Below are positions 55,809 through 64,000 of a DNA stretch of 64,000 bases, in pieces. Both the position numbers and the translations under genes were made by a program. The notes beneath the pieces were generated by a model. That model had not been told where the DNA came from. It saw only the letters and a program-made list of their open reading frames with translations, and ran no database searches. Each line of letters starts with the position of its first letter. Position 1 is the stretch's first letter. The stretch lies in NCBI GenBank assembly GCA_905181765.1, contig CAJIYW010000001.1:558001-622000 (forward strand). Reading direction: 5' to 3'. The stretch is from Flavobacteriales bacterium UBA6772. GTDB lineage: Bacteria > Bacteroidota > Bacteroidia > Flavobacteriales > Flavobacteriaceae.

Positions 55809-55816
55809 TACCTTTG
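55809..55816 (+). promoter_or_regulatory. -7 promoter element for the sulfatase gene (TACCTTTG)
   Basis: Exact TAnnTTTG match 19 bases before the ATG at 55835. It lies inside the longer open frame that begins at 55796 and so fixes the later start. Confidence 0.5.
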
Positions 55817-55834
55817 CAAGCCTATATAATAGAC

Positions 55835-57775
55835 ATGTTTAAAAAAATTCCGAATTACATAAAATACATTTTTACAAATGTTTTTTTTCTTTTCATTTTT
55901 ATTGCTTTTTTTAGAGGACTCTTCTACGCCTTTTTTGCATCGTTAGAGAATGTATCTAGCCAAGAAATACAAAAAGCGTTGTTACTAGGTCTTCGTTTTG
56001 ATCTAAAACTTGCCATTCTTACTTTTTTCCCTCTTGCGATATTCGTTTTAATTATTAATCATAATTTTTTTAAAAGCATTATTTATAAAAGAATAGCTGC
56101 TATTTATATTACTCTTTCCTATTTGATTTTAACGCTATTTTATCTATTTGACTTCGGATACTATGAGTATTTAGCTATCCGTTTAGATGCCTCTTCATTG
56201 CGATTCTTAAGTAATTTTAAAATATCCTTCCAGGTTTTAATTGAAAGTTATCCAATATACAAGGGAGTTTTTGGATTGACAATTTTATGCTTTATTAGTT
56301 ATAAATATGCTACTTTAATATTTAATATATTTAACAAAGGATATCAAAAAATAACAAATAAACTAAAGGCAGTATTCTTTGCTTTTACATTTCTAATACT
56401 ATCCTTTGGAGTTTTTAATAGCATAACGCATTATCCTTTGCGTTGGAGTGAAGCTTTTTTCTCTAAAAATAATGCGATAAATCAATTTACATTAAACCCT
56501 GTTCTGTATTTCTTTGATAGTTTTGCCTTTAGAAGTGAAGGTGTAAATCTTGAAGAATTTAAAAACTATTACCCAGTAATTGCGAAACACTTAAATTTAC
56601 CACAAGACACCATTAATTTTGAAAAAAAGGTAACTTTTGAAAATCCGTATAAAGTGAAACCGAATATTGTCTTTGTAATGCTAGAATCAGTGGGAACTGC
56701 AACTATGGGCATATATGGAAATCCATTAGATTGCACTCCTAAAATGGATTCGATTATTAAAAAAAGTTTAAGTTTTTCTAAATTTTATGTTCATAAACCA
56801 GGAACTGCTGGTAGTGTTTTTGCCAGTATTACAGGCTTACCAGATATTGAAGATGTAAAAACAGCCTCAAGAAACCCTATGATTATAGATCAACGTATTA
56901 TTTTTGATCAATTTAAAGGATATGAAAAATCATATTTTCATAGGAGGCTCTGCAAATTGGGCAAATATTAGAGGTGTATTTCAATCAAATATAAAAGAAT
57001 TAAAAATTTATGAAGAAGGTAGTTTTGATGAGAGGAAAAGAGCAGATGTTTGGGGAATTGATGACTATGACTTATTTAAAGAAGCTGATAAGAAATTAAA
57101 AAAATTACATGAAAAAGGAAAACCTTTCGTTGCTTATATTCAAACAGCAACAAATCACATGCCTTTTACAGTGCCAGAATAAAAAAGAAAGTTTTACACC
57201 TATTTTAGAAAATGAAATTGATAAAAACACCTTATTAAAAGGAGGTTTTAGATCTTTAGGGCAATTAAATGGAATCCGTTATTTAGATTTTAATGTTGCT
57301 CGTTTTTTAGAAAGAGCAAAAGAATCTGGTTATTATGATAATTCTATTTTTGTCTTTTTTGGAGATCATAGAGGTGGAATGAAAAAACTAAATTTCTTAA
57401 AAAATAATGAAGATGCTTTAGGAATTCAATTACATCATGTTCCGTATTTTATTCATGCTCCAAAATATATAAAACCTAAAGATAATAGATAAGTACGCAA
57501 AACTAATAGATATTTTCCCGACAGCTACAAGTTTAGCTAAAATAGAATATACAAATTACACTTTAGGAAGAAATTTATTAGATAGTACTTTAATAAACAC
57601 TGCTGCTTTTGTATACACGAAAAATAAAGGAGAAAAATCTGTTGGTCTTATAAAAGAAGGATTTTACTATGAAAAAACGAACATCTCTAAAAAAGCAAGT
57701 TTGTTTAGTTTACAATCAAATATAATTAAAGATATTAAACTAGATAAACCTATGATTGCACAACAAATGGATTAA
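55835..57775 (+). CDS. LTA-synthase-family membrane sulfatase (three frameshifts)
   Basis: Four pieces give about 645 residues. The N-terminus has five membrane helices (residues 10-200, such as YIFTNVFFLFIFIAFFRGLFYAF). A sulfatase domain follows, with the nucleophile region IVFVMLESVGTATMGIYG near residue 280, where a Thr would carry the phosphate. DYDLFKEADKKL and TATNHMPFTVPE come later, and the metal ligands are in FVFFGDHRGGM near residue 515. This is the layout of LtaS/OpgB-like phosphoglycerol or phosphoethanolamine transferases, acting outside the inner membrane. One-base insertions near 56937, 57177 and 57484 break the frame; these are likely errors. Exact substrate unknown. Confidence 0.85.
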
Positions 57776-57937
57776 ACTTTAAATGTTTATCAGATAAATA
57801 TTTATATTTTAATAATAAAAAACAAATACCCCCAATATAACATTTTAAATAACTCTAATTTTTAAAATAATTACTAATTTTACACTCCTCTTTTATTTTA
57901 TAGATCAACCCTTTCCCTTTTTCGTTTCTAAAAAACA

Positions 57938-58594
57938 TTAATCCTGACTAATTTTCTTAGCCACAGAGGCATATTGCATAAAAAACATATCGGTTTGAGA
58001 AAATAACGTTAAAATATTAAAAAGTAGGGCAAAAGGAAAATACAGAAAAGATTTCGTTCTATTAACACCTTTAATTTTCTGGATAGAAAGCCCACAATCC
58101 TTATGCATTCTAATAATACTTTTCTTCGTAAAAAAGCGAAAGTGTGTATTATCCAAGATACCAGCTTCAGTATATTTCCAATCTTTATTAAAAATTAATT
58201 TAAATATATTTTTAGAATACCTAACATTTGGAATTGACGAAACCATGACTCCATTTTTGGCTAATTTTGGTTTTAACCTTTTTAAATCTTCCCAAGGATA
58301 AAACAAATGCTCTAAAATATCATTCATAATAATTACATCAAAATAATCATTTGGAATATCATTCATTTTGTCATCTAAACTTCCGTTTAAAACCTTAAAA
58401 ATTTTTACAGAAGCCGCATTAGCAGATTTAGTATCTGGTTCTATTCCCCAAACTTCTACGCCATCTTTAACTAATTGAGAAGAAAAATGAGCTTGTCCAC
58501 AGCCAATTTCTAAAATTCTTTTTGCATTTTTCGGAATAAACGGCAACATTTCTGGTCTTGTGTGTCCGTAATAAGATGTATCTTTAATATTCAT
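57938..58594 (-). CDS. SAM-dependent methyltransferase (class I), envelope sugar cluster
   Basis: The 218-residue protein has the class I SAM motif RILEIGCGQAHFSSQL near residue 26, an acidic motif II (EVWGIEPDTKSA near residue 47), and a motif IV/post region FDVIIMNDILEHLFYPWEDLKRL near residue 85. It resembles UbiG/COQ5-like proteins often found in O-antigen and capsule loci. It is the last gene of a minus-strand cluster with two family 2 glycosyltransferases, starting six bases after the GT2 stop. It probably methylates a sugar or lipid-linked intermediate. Confidence 0.85.
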   Translation of the reverse strand: MNIKDTSYYGHTRPEMLPFIPKNAKRILEIGCGQAHFSSQLVKDGVEVWGIEPDTKSANAASVKIFKVLNGSLDDKMNDIPNDYFDVIIMNDILEHLFYPWEDLKRLKPKLAKNGVMVSSIPNVRYSKNIFKLIFNKDWKYTEAGILDNTHFRFFTKKSIIRMHKDCGLSIQKIKGVNRTKSFLYFPFALLFNILTLFSQTDMFFMQYASVAKKISQD

Positions 58595-58600
58595 GTAGCA

Positions 58601-59590
58601 CTAGTTTTTATTTGGGTGATTTAATGATCTATAACTTAACCAAGTTCTATTTAATACTGAACTAGAGTAATATTTTATAATATTAAAACACAAATATACA
58701 TTTAATCTTAATTTTGGAATAAAGAAAAAAAGAACACCTATCAGTGCAGCTATAATTTTTCCAATTAAATTATTCATAACCACTAAAAACTGCAAAATAA
58801 AATGTTTTATTCCTGTATAATTATGTCGAATATATACATGTTTAGAGATTAATACTTCTGTTTTTGTTATGGAAGCGGTTTTTATATTAATTCTTGACGA
58901 TCCTCCGTGATTATGAATAATTTCTGTATTCGCTAACAAAGCTACTTTACCGCCTAAATTAGAAACCTTTTTGATAAGTTTACGTCTTCGTAATACATCC
59001 AAAAATCTTCATCCCAACCACTAATTTTATCAAACCAAGCCCTGTTTATAAGAAGCACTGCTCCTGAAACCCAATCTGGGTATAGAACATCGTTTTTTAG
59101 AGAAATTTTTGAATTCAATTTCTTTTTATTTAGTGCTCTAAAAAGTCCAAAAAGAGTGCTAAGATCAGGGAAAAAAACGAACATTTTTCTCATATAAACC
59201 ACTTGTATTGATCTGATTACAAGAAACAATACCTAACGTTCTTATTTTCATTTAAAAAAGTATTACATTTCTAAAATGGATTCTTTAGAAATTATAGTAT
59301 CAGGGTTCAAAAAAAACAAATAATCTCCAGAAGAGTTTTTTGCACCTAAATTGCAACCATTAGCAAAACCATTGTTACCAGAATTTTCTATAAAAACTGA
59401 AATTAGGAAAATCGTTTCTAAAAACATTAAGTTTAGAATCATTAGAACAATTATCTACAACTATAACTTCAATCGTAATGTACTCTAATTTTATATTTTG
59501 TATTGATTCTAAGCAACTAAAAAGATGATTCCAACTTTTGTAATTTACAATTACAATTGAAATATCAATATTTAAATTTTGTAAGTTCAA
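58601..59590 (-). CDS. Family 2 glycosyltransferase, rhamnosyltransferase-like (several frameshifts)
   Basis: Three frames and short linking pieces reconstruct one protein of about 330 residues. The N-terminus has ISIVIVNYKSWNHLFSCLESI and VIVVDNCSNDSK. The nucleotide-sugar region reads NNGFANGCNLGAKNSSGDYLFFLNPDT in the corrected frame. Then come VSGAVLLINRAWFDKISGWDEDFWMYYEDVNLSKR, the usual acceptor-side signature, and NTEIIHNHGGSS. The C-terminal 80 residues are hydrophobic. Shifts lie near 59395, 59250, 59200 and 58975. It is between the WaaE-like gene (two bases away) and the methyltransferase, in one operon for envelope polysaccharide. Confidence 0.8.
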
Positions 59591-59591
59591 A

Positions 59592-60360
59592 TTATTTCAT
59601 CTCTCTACTTAATAACCACAGCTTGACATACCTTGTTAAAACTCCATAAGCTTGTGTTTTAGCAACTAAGAAACCTGCAAAACCATCTAAAAATCCAAGG
59701 CGAATGATATAATGGATAAAAAATCTACTTGCAGCTGGCTTTATTACCACATGGTAAATAGTGACTTTATTTACCTTCCTCATGTAAGTCTTTTGCTCTA
59801 ATAGCCTGCAGTAATGATTTTGTTAATTTTTGAAATATGATGATCGTAATTTCTATAAGAAAAATGATCTATTTTATGTTTAAAAAATCCTAATCTACCT
59901 TTGGCTGTAATTCTCTCATGTACTAGATCCCCATGTATATTTACAATACGTTCTTTTAAAAATAGTCGAATTAACTCTATCTCTCTGAAATCCACTATAG
60001 TTCACTCTTTCTATCACCAAAATAAAAAGCTCTTCTTACATAAAAACCTACAAAGTCTTTTGGGTCTTTAACGGCTTCTATTATTTCTTTTTCAACTTCG
60101 GGAGTAACTCTTTCATCAGCATCTAAAATATAAATCCAATCATGAGATGCTTGGTTTATAGCAAAGTTTTTTTGAGAAGAAAAATCATCAAACTCCCGCT
60201 TGATAATTTTTACATTTAACTTCTCAGCTATTTCTATTGTTTTATCTTCACTAAAAGAATCTATGACAATAATTTCATCAGCAAAACTTACTGATTTTAT
60301 AGCATCAGCTATATGAATTTCTTCATTTAATGTAGGTATTATTGCTGATATTTTTGTCAT
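59592..60360 (-). CDS. Family 2 glycosyltransferase, WaaE/KdtX-like (frameshifts)
   Basis: Three frames give about 256 residues. The first has ISAIIPTLNEEIHIADAIKSV, IIVIDSFSEDKTIEIAEKL and WIYILDADERVTPEVEKEI, the pattern of LPS core glycosyltransferases of the WaaE/KdtX type. The second continues IRLFLKERIVNIHGDLVHERI, and the third ends with FFIHYIIRLGFLDGFAGFLVA, a membrane-associated tail. Breaks lie near 60003 and 59795. dapD precedes it by 14 bases. A role in lipopolysaccharide inner-core building is likely. Confidence 0.85.
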
Positions 60361-60374
60361 AAACTTTATAAATC

Positions 60375-61190
60375 TTAAACTGCTACGTCGTATTCACGCA
60401 AAGCATCGTTTAAAGATGTTTTCTTATTAGTACTTTCTTTTCTTTTTCCAATAATCAATGCACATGGTACATTGTATTCTCCAGCCGCAAACTTCTTTGT
60501 ATAACTTCCAGGAATTACAACAGAACGTGCAGGAACTCTACCTTTCATCTCTATAGGTTCGTCTCCCGTTACATCTATAATTTTAGTACTCATCGTCAAT
60601 ACAACATTTGCCCCTAAAACAGCCTCTTTTTCGATTCTAACACCTTCTACAACAATACATCTAGAGCCAATAAACGCTCCATCTTCTATAATTACAGGTG
60701 CTGCTTGTAATGGTTCTAAAACCCCACCAACTCCTACACCACCAGAAAGATGTACATTCTTACCAATCTGCGCACAAGAACCAACTGTAGCCCAAGTATC
60801 AACCATAGTTCCTTCATCAACATAAGCTCCTATATTTACATAACTTGGCATTAGGATAGTTCCTGGCGCAATATAAGCCCCATGTCTTGCAACTGCATTT
60901 GGTACTACTCTAATTCCTCTTTCTGCAAAATTTCTTTTTAATGGAATTTTATCATGATATTCAAAAATTCCAGCTTCTAAGGTTTCCATTTTTTGAATTG
61001 GAAAATAAAGCACTACTGCTTTTTTAACCCACTCATTAACTTGCCAACCGTCTGAGACCGGCTCAGCAACTCTTAAAGTTCCTTTATCTAATAAATCAAC
61101 CACTTTTCTAATGGCATCAATCGTGTTTTGATCTTTTAATAATTCACGATTTTCCCAAGCTGACTCTATAATTTCTCTAATTTCCTCCAT
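60375..61190 (-). CDS. dapD: 2,3,4,5-tetrahydropyridine-2,6-dicarboxylate N-succinyltransferase
   Basis: DapD succinylates tetrahydrodipicolinate on the way to diaminopimelate and lysine. The 271-residue length is standard. The N-terminal helical part (LRVAEPVSDGWQVNEWVKKAVVLYF near residue 57) precedes a left-handed beta helix of hexapeptide repeats: MPSYVNIGAYVDEGTMVDTWATVGSCAQIGKNVHLSGGVGVGG near residues 117-160 and IIEDGAFIGSRCIVVEGVRIEKEAVLG after. It is first in a minus-strand operon with the envelope sugar genes, which also serve the cell surface. Confidence 0.97.
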   Translation of the reverse strand: MEEIREIIESAWENRELLKDQNTIDAIRKVVDLLDKGTLRVAEPVSDGWQVNEWVKKAVVLYFPIQKMETLEAGIFEYHDKIPLKRNFAERGIRVVPNAVARHGAYIAPGTILMPSYVNIGAYVDEGTMVDTWATVGSCAQIGKNVHLSGGVGVGGVLEPLQAAPVIIEDGAFIGSRCIVVEGVRIEKEAVLGANVVLTMSTKIIDVTGDEPIEMKGRVPARSVVIPGSYTKKFAAGEYNVPCALIIGKRKESTNKKTSLNDALREYDVAV

Positions 61191-61372
61191 TTTAGTTATA
61201 TAATTTCTGTAAATATAAATCTATCTATAAAAACTGAAGCGAATATACATTTTTTAAACATATTAGGTATCCTTGTTTAAATTCTAAAGTTGTTATTTCT
61301 AACTCAAAACGTTCTATTAAATAACTAATTGATAATATTTAAGTTATTTCCTCAATATTAATAATTAACAGT

Positions 61373-61380
61373 TATTTTTG
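61373..61380 (+). promoter_or_regulatory. -7 promoter element for ruvX (TATTTTTG)
   Basis: Exact TAnnTTTG match ending 16 bases before the TTG start at 61397; the leader would be under ten bases. Confidence 0.5.
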
Positions 61381-61396
61381 TAAAAAACAATACAAT

Positions 61397-61810
61397 TTGG
61401 CACGAGTTTTAGCGATTGACTTTGGAAAAATAAGAACTGGAATAGCGGTTACAGATGAATTAAAAATAATTGCTTCTGGCTTAACAACGGTAAATACATC
61501 TGACTTATTGTCTTTCTTAAAGGAATATACATCTAAAGAAAAAGTAGAATTATTTTTAATGGGATTGCCTAAACAGATGGATAATTCTGATAGTGAAAGT
61601 GAAGCCCTTATTCTTCCTTTTCTTAAAAAAATAGAAAAATTATTTCCTCAAATTCCAATGAAAAGAATAGATGAACGTTTCACATCTAAAATGGCTTTTC
61701 AAACAATGATTGACAGCGGAATGAAGAAAAAACAACGAAGAAACAAGGCTATAGTTGATGAAATTAGCGCTACTATTATACTACAATCGTACTTATACAG
61801 CCAGCATTAA
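61397..61810 (+). CDS. ruvX: RuvX/YqgF-family Holliday junction resolvase-like nuclease
   Basis: The 137-residue RNase H-like protein begins MARVLAIDFGKIRTGIAVTD, with the catalytic Asp in AIDFG. FLMGLPKQMDNSDSESE lies near residue 52, MKRIDERFTSKMA near residue 88 and DEISATIILQSYL near the end (last catalytic Asp). It acts in 16S rRNA 5'-end processing or junction resolution. The start is TTG; no ATG precedes the conserved motif. def follows about 90 bases later. Confidence 0.93.
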   Translation: MARVLAIDFGKIRTGIAVTDELKIIASGLTTVNTSDLLSFLKEYTSKEKVELFLMGLPKQMDNSDSESEALILPFLKKIEKLFPQIPMKRIDERFTSKMAFQTMIDSGMKKKQRRNKAIVDEISATIILQSYLYSQH

Positions 61811-61872
61811 AACATTCACTTAGTTTTTGAAAATTCGTAATTCAAAAATTCGTAATTCACTATACTAAATCG

Positions 61873-61880
61873 TATTTTTG
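61873..61880 (+). promoter_or_regulatory. -7 promoter element for def (TATTTTTG)
   Basis: Exact TAnnTTTG match 24 bases before the def ATG. Confidence 0.5.
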
Positions 61881-61903
61881 CAGACCTTTTTAAATAAAAA
61901 TAA

Positions 61904-62493
61904 ATGATTTTACCAATTGTTGCCTACGGAGATCCTGTTTTAAGAAAAGTTGCTGATGCTATAGATGCAGCATATCCTGATTTAGAAAAATTGATCACCA
62001 ATATGAAAGAAACGATGTACAATGCCTCTGGTGTTGGTCTAGCTGCTCCTCAAATTGGCAAAGCAATCCGTTTATTTTTAATTGATGCTTCTCCTTTTGC
62101 AGAAGATGATAATTTATCTGAAGAAGAAAGAACTGTATTAAAATCTTTTAATAGAGTTTTCATCAACCCAAAATTTTAGAAGAAGAAGGTGAAGAGTGGT
62201 TGTTTAACGAAGGTTGTTTAAGTATTCCTGAAGTGCGAGAAGATGTTTCTCGTCAACCAAAAATAACTATTGAATACCAAGATGAAAACTTCACGATACA
62301 TACAGAAACTTTAGAAGGATTAGCTGCAAGAGTTTTTCAACATGAGTATGATCACATTGAAGGCATCTTGTTCACAGACAAGCTCTCTACTTTAAAGAAA
62401 AGAATCATTAAAAAGAAATTAGAGAACATTTCAAAAGGAAAAATTAGCGCAGATTACAGAATGCGTTTTCCAAATGCAAAAAAAGGTAAATAG
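61904..62493 (+). CDS. def: Peptide deformylase (one frameshift)
   Basis: Def removes the formyl group from new proteins. The corrected length is about 196 residues. All three family motifs are present: GVGLAAPQIGKA near residue 46 (motif 1), EGCLSIPEV near residue 101 (motif 2, metal Cys), and QHEYDHIEGILF near residue 145 (motif 3, HExxH-type ligands). The break near base 62174 is one missing A (FINPKILEEEG). The enzyme is essential in most bacteria, so this is almost certainly a sequence error. Confidence 0.96.
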
Positions 62494-62520
62494 TCTTAAA
62501 GGACAAAAAATATAAAAGAT

Positions 62521-62939
62521 ATGGAATTTAATAAAATTATAGCAGTTAGCGGTAAACCAGGATTATTTAAAGTAATCTCTCAATCTAAAAGCGCAATAAT
62601 TGTTGCTGGTTTGGGAGATGATAAACGGGCTGCAATTAGCGCAACACAAAATGTTAGCTTATTAGAAAATATTGCTATTTACACCTATGAAGAGGATGTT
62701 CCTTTATTGAAGGTTCTAAAAACAATGTATGAAAAAACGGAGGGTAAAGAAGCTATTTCTCACAAAGAAAGTGGAAGAAATTAGAAGCATTTTTTGCAGA
62801 CGTTTTACCAGATTATGATGCTGAAAGAGTATATACTTCGAACATTAAGAAAGTAATTCAATGGTTTAATTTATTGGTGAATTCTGGAATGGATTTTTCT
62901 AAAATTGAAGCTACTAAAGAAGAGACCGAAAAAGAGTAA
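62521..62939 (+). CDS. DUF5606 protein (one frameshift)
   Basis: Two frames joined near base 62778 give about 140 residues. The N-terminal half (MEFNKIIAVSGKPGLFKVISQSKSAIIVAGL) matches DUF5606, a small SH3-like domain family of Bacteroidota. The C-terminal half, in the second frame (KKLEAFFADVLPDYDAERVYTSNIKKVIQWFNLLV), is helical and acidic. The break is one missing A. It sits 25 bases after def and before mazG; this def-DUF5606-mazG order is familiar from other flavobacteria. Function unknown. Confidence 0.85.
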
Positions 62940-63015
62940 ATAGTGTTTTATTTTTGCTTGTTACTATTTAAAGTAAAAACGAAAGCTAAAATAAATTAAA
63001 AGTTTGCAACTCAAA

Positions 63016-63795
63016 ATGAATTCTAGAAAAGAACAATTAGCTGCCTTTAGTCGTTTGTTAGATATCATGGATGAACTTCGTGAGAAATGCCCTTGGGATA
63101 AAAAACAAACCTTAGAAAGTCTGCGCCATCTTACTATTGAAGAAACCTATGAGCTTGCAGATGCCATTTTAGAAAATGATTTACCTGAAATAAAAAAAGA
63201 GTTAGGAGATGTTCTTTTACACATCGTCTTTTATGCTAAAATTGGTAGCGAAAAAAAAGCTTTTGATATTGGCGATGTTGCGAACTCAATTTCTGACAAA
63301 CTCATCAGCAGACACCCTCATATTTATGGTGATGTAAAAGTTGATAATGTAGAAGATGTAAAACGAAATTGGGAACAATTAAAATTAAAAGAAGGCAAAG
63401 AGTCTGTTTTAGAAGGCGTTCCTAAAAGCTTACCTGCAGTTGTAAAAGCTAGTAGAATTCAAGAAAAAGTTGCAGGTGTTGGCTTCGATTGGGAAAAACC
63501 AGCACAAGTTTGGGAAAAAGTACAAGAGGAACTTGCAGAGCTTAATGAAGAAATTAAAGCAGGAAATAAAGAAAATACGGAGAAAGAATTTGGAGATGTC
63601 TTATTCTCTATGATTAATTATGCGCGTTTTATTGACGTAAATCCTGAAAATGCTTTAGAAAAAACGAATAAGAAATTTATAAATAGATTTCAGTTTCTAG
63701 AAAAAGCTGCAAAAGAAGAGGGCAAAGAGCTTTCGAATATGTCTTTAACCGAAATGGATGTGTATTGGGAAAAATCGAAAGAATTTTTTAGATAG
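63016..63795 (+). CDS. mazG: Nucleoside triphosphate pyrophosphohydrolase
   Basis: MazG hydrolyses NTPs to NMP and pyrophosphate, cleansing the nucleotide pool. From the ATG at 63016 the protein has 259 residues with two all-alpha MazG domains. The first has CPWDKKQTLESLRHLTIEETYELADAI near residue 25 and KKELGDVLLHIVFYAKIG near residue 62. The second has EELAELNEEI near residue 175 and EKEFGDVLFSMINYARF near residue 197. Acidic EExxE and ExxD metal ligands are present in both. A TTG at 63004 in the same frame is less likely as a start. Confidence 0.95.
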   Translation: MNSRKEQLAAFSRLLDIMDELREKCPWDKKQTLESLRHLTIEETYELADAILENDLPEIKKELGDVLLHIVFYAKIGSEKKAFDIGDVANSISDKLISRHPHIYGDVKVDNVEDVKRNWEQLKLKEGKESVLEGVPKSLPAVVKASRIQEKVAGVGFDWEKPAQVWEKVQEELAELNEEIKAGNKENTEKEFGDVLFSMINYARFIDVNPENALEKTNKKFINRFQFLEKAAKEEGKELSNMSLTEMDVYWEKSKEFFR

Positions 63796-63943
63796 CTACT
63801 TTACTTTTTGCTGCTACCTGCAGTGAAATTGCCAAAATTCTGTTGCTACTTTAAAACAAACACTTACCGCATTCATTGCTGATAAAAATTAAATATTCTT
63901 AAAGTGTCATACTAAGGAATATTTTAAATTCCATTGCAAATAC

Positions 63944-63977
63944 AAAAAAGCCTTCAAGAAATTAAAGGCTTTTTTTA
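63944..63977. terminator. Intrinsic terminator downstream of mazG
   Basis: Stem AAAAAAGCCTT / AAGGCTTTTTT with a nine-base loop and a T-run. It lies about 150 bases past the mazG stop and can work in both directions. Confidence 0.75.
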
Positions 63978-64000
63978 ATATAAAATTTTGAACAATGTTT

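Noticed and set aside
1-64000. CRISPR arrays, insertion sequences, prophage, tRNA or rRNA genes
   Set aside because: I looked for repeat-spacer patterns, transposase motifs, terminal repeats, integrases, cloverleaf and rRNA signatures and saw none.

Overview
This 64 kb window is AT-rich chromosomal DNA from a marine-type member of the Flavobacteriaceae (Bacteroidota), probably close to Polaribacter or Tenacibaculum. The evidence is the gene families (DUF4295 next to rpmG/rpmB, DUF1573, DUF4199, DUF5606, YHYH protein, bshC, a one-piece hybrid two-component regulator) and a recurrent TAnnTTTG promoter element just upstream of many starts, the Bacteroidota -7 box. The genus is an inference.

Layout. 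0-2 kb: end of an unrecognised gene, then an ECF sigma factor, a membrane partner and a periplasmic sensor-like protein. 2-8 kb: two small conserved proteins, HAD phosphatase with kdsB, an OmpA-family lipoprotein, valS. 8-12 kb: DUF1573 protein, retropepsin-like/PDZ protein, an aminotransferase, murB. 12-18.2 kb is the accessory part: an operon of YHYH lipoprotein, YwqK/MORN-like lipoprotein and a double-domain SCO protein; a possible 37-residue membrane peptide; a relic of a gamma-glutamylcyclotransferase; and a hybrid histidine kinase/AraC regulator whose sensor half is heavily broken. 18.6-21.6 kb: Cys-rich small membrane protein, sigma factor coupled to an atypical Nramp-like transporter, lipA. 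21.9-36 kb: CBS-like enzyme, LolC/FtsX-type permease, NamZ/DUF1343 protein, fatty acid hydroxylase-like protein, YkgJ-type protein, argS, lpdA, rlmF, bshC, a large M14 peptidase. 36-43.5 kb: rimO, ftsY, DUF4295, rpmG, rpmB, cinA, FAH-family protein, purU, menB. 43.6-49.7 kb: esterase-fold protein, S1-domain protein, menD, small transaldolase, SDR, SRP RNA, DUF4199 protein. 49.7-64 kb: glycosyltransferase, phosphohexomutase, MsbA-like ABC exporter, CCA-adding enzyme, LTA-synthase-like sulfatase, an envelope sugar cluster (methyltransferase and two GT2 enzymes), dapD, ruvX, def, DUF5606 protein, mazG.

How the genes fit together. Most of the window is housekeeping: translation (valS, argS, L28, L33, rimO, rlmF, CCA enzyme, def), protein targeting (ftsY plus the SRP RNA about 10 kb away), menaquinone (menB, menD), envelope and LPS (kdsB, murB, dapD, glycosyltransferases, MsbA-like exporter, NamZ) and low-molecular-weight thiol synthesis (bshC).

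A caution runs through the whole annotation. More than 25 single-base frameshifts interrupt genes, including essential ones (argS, def) and core metabolic ones (lpdA, menD, phosphohexomutase). Many sit in homopolymer runs. Most are therefore likely sequencing or assembly errors, and I give full-length gene spans across them. Only at 12.9-16.5 kb are breaks dense enough to suggest true gene decay. No tRNA, rRNA operon, CRISPR array, insertion sequence or prophage was seen.
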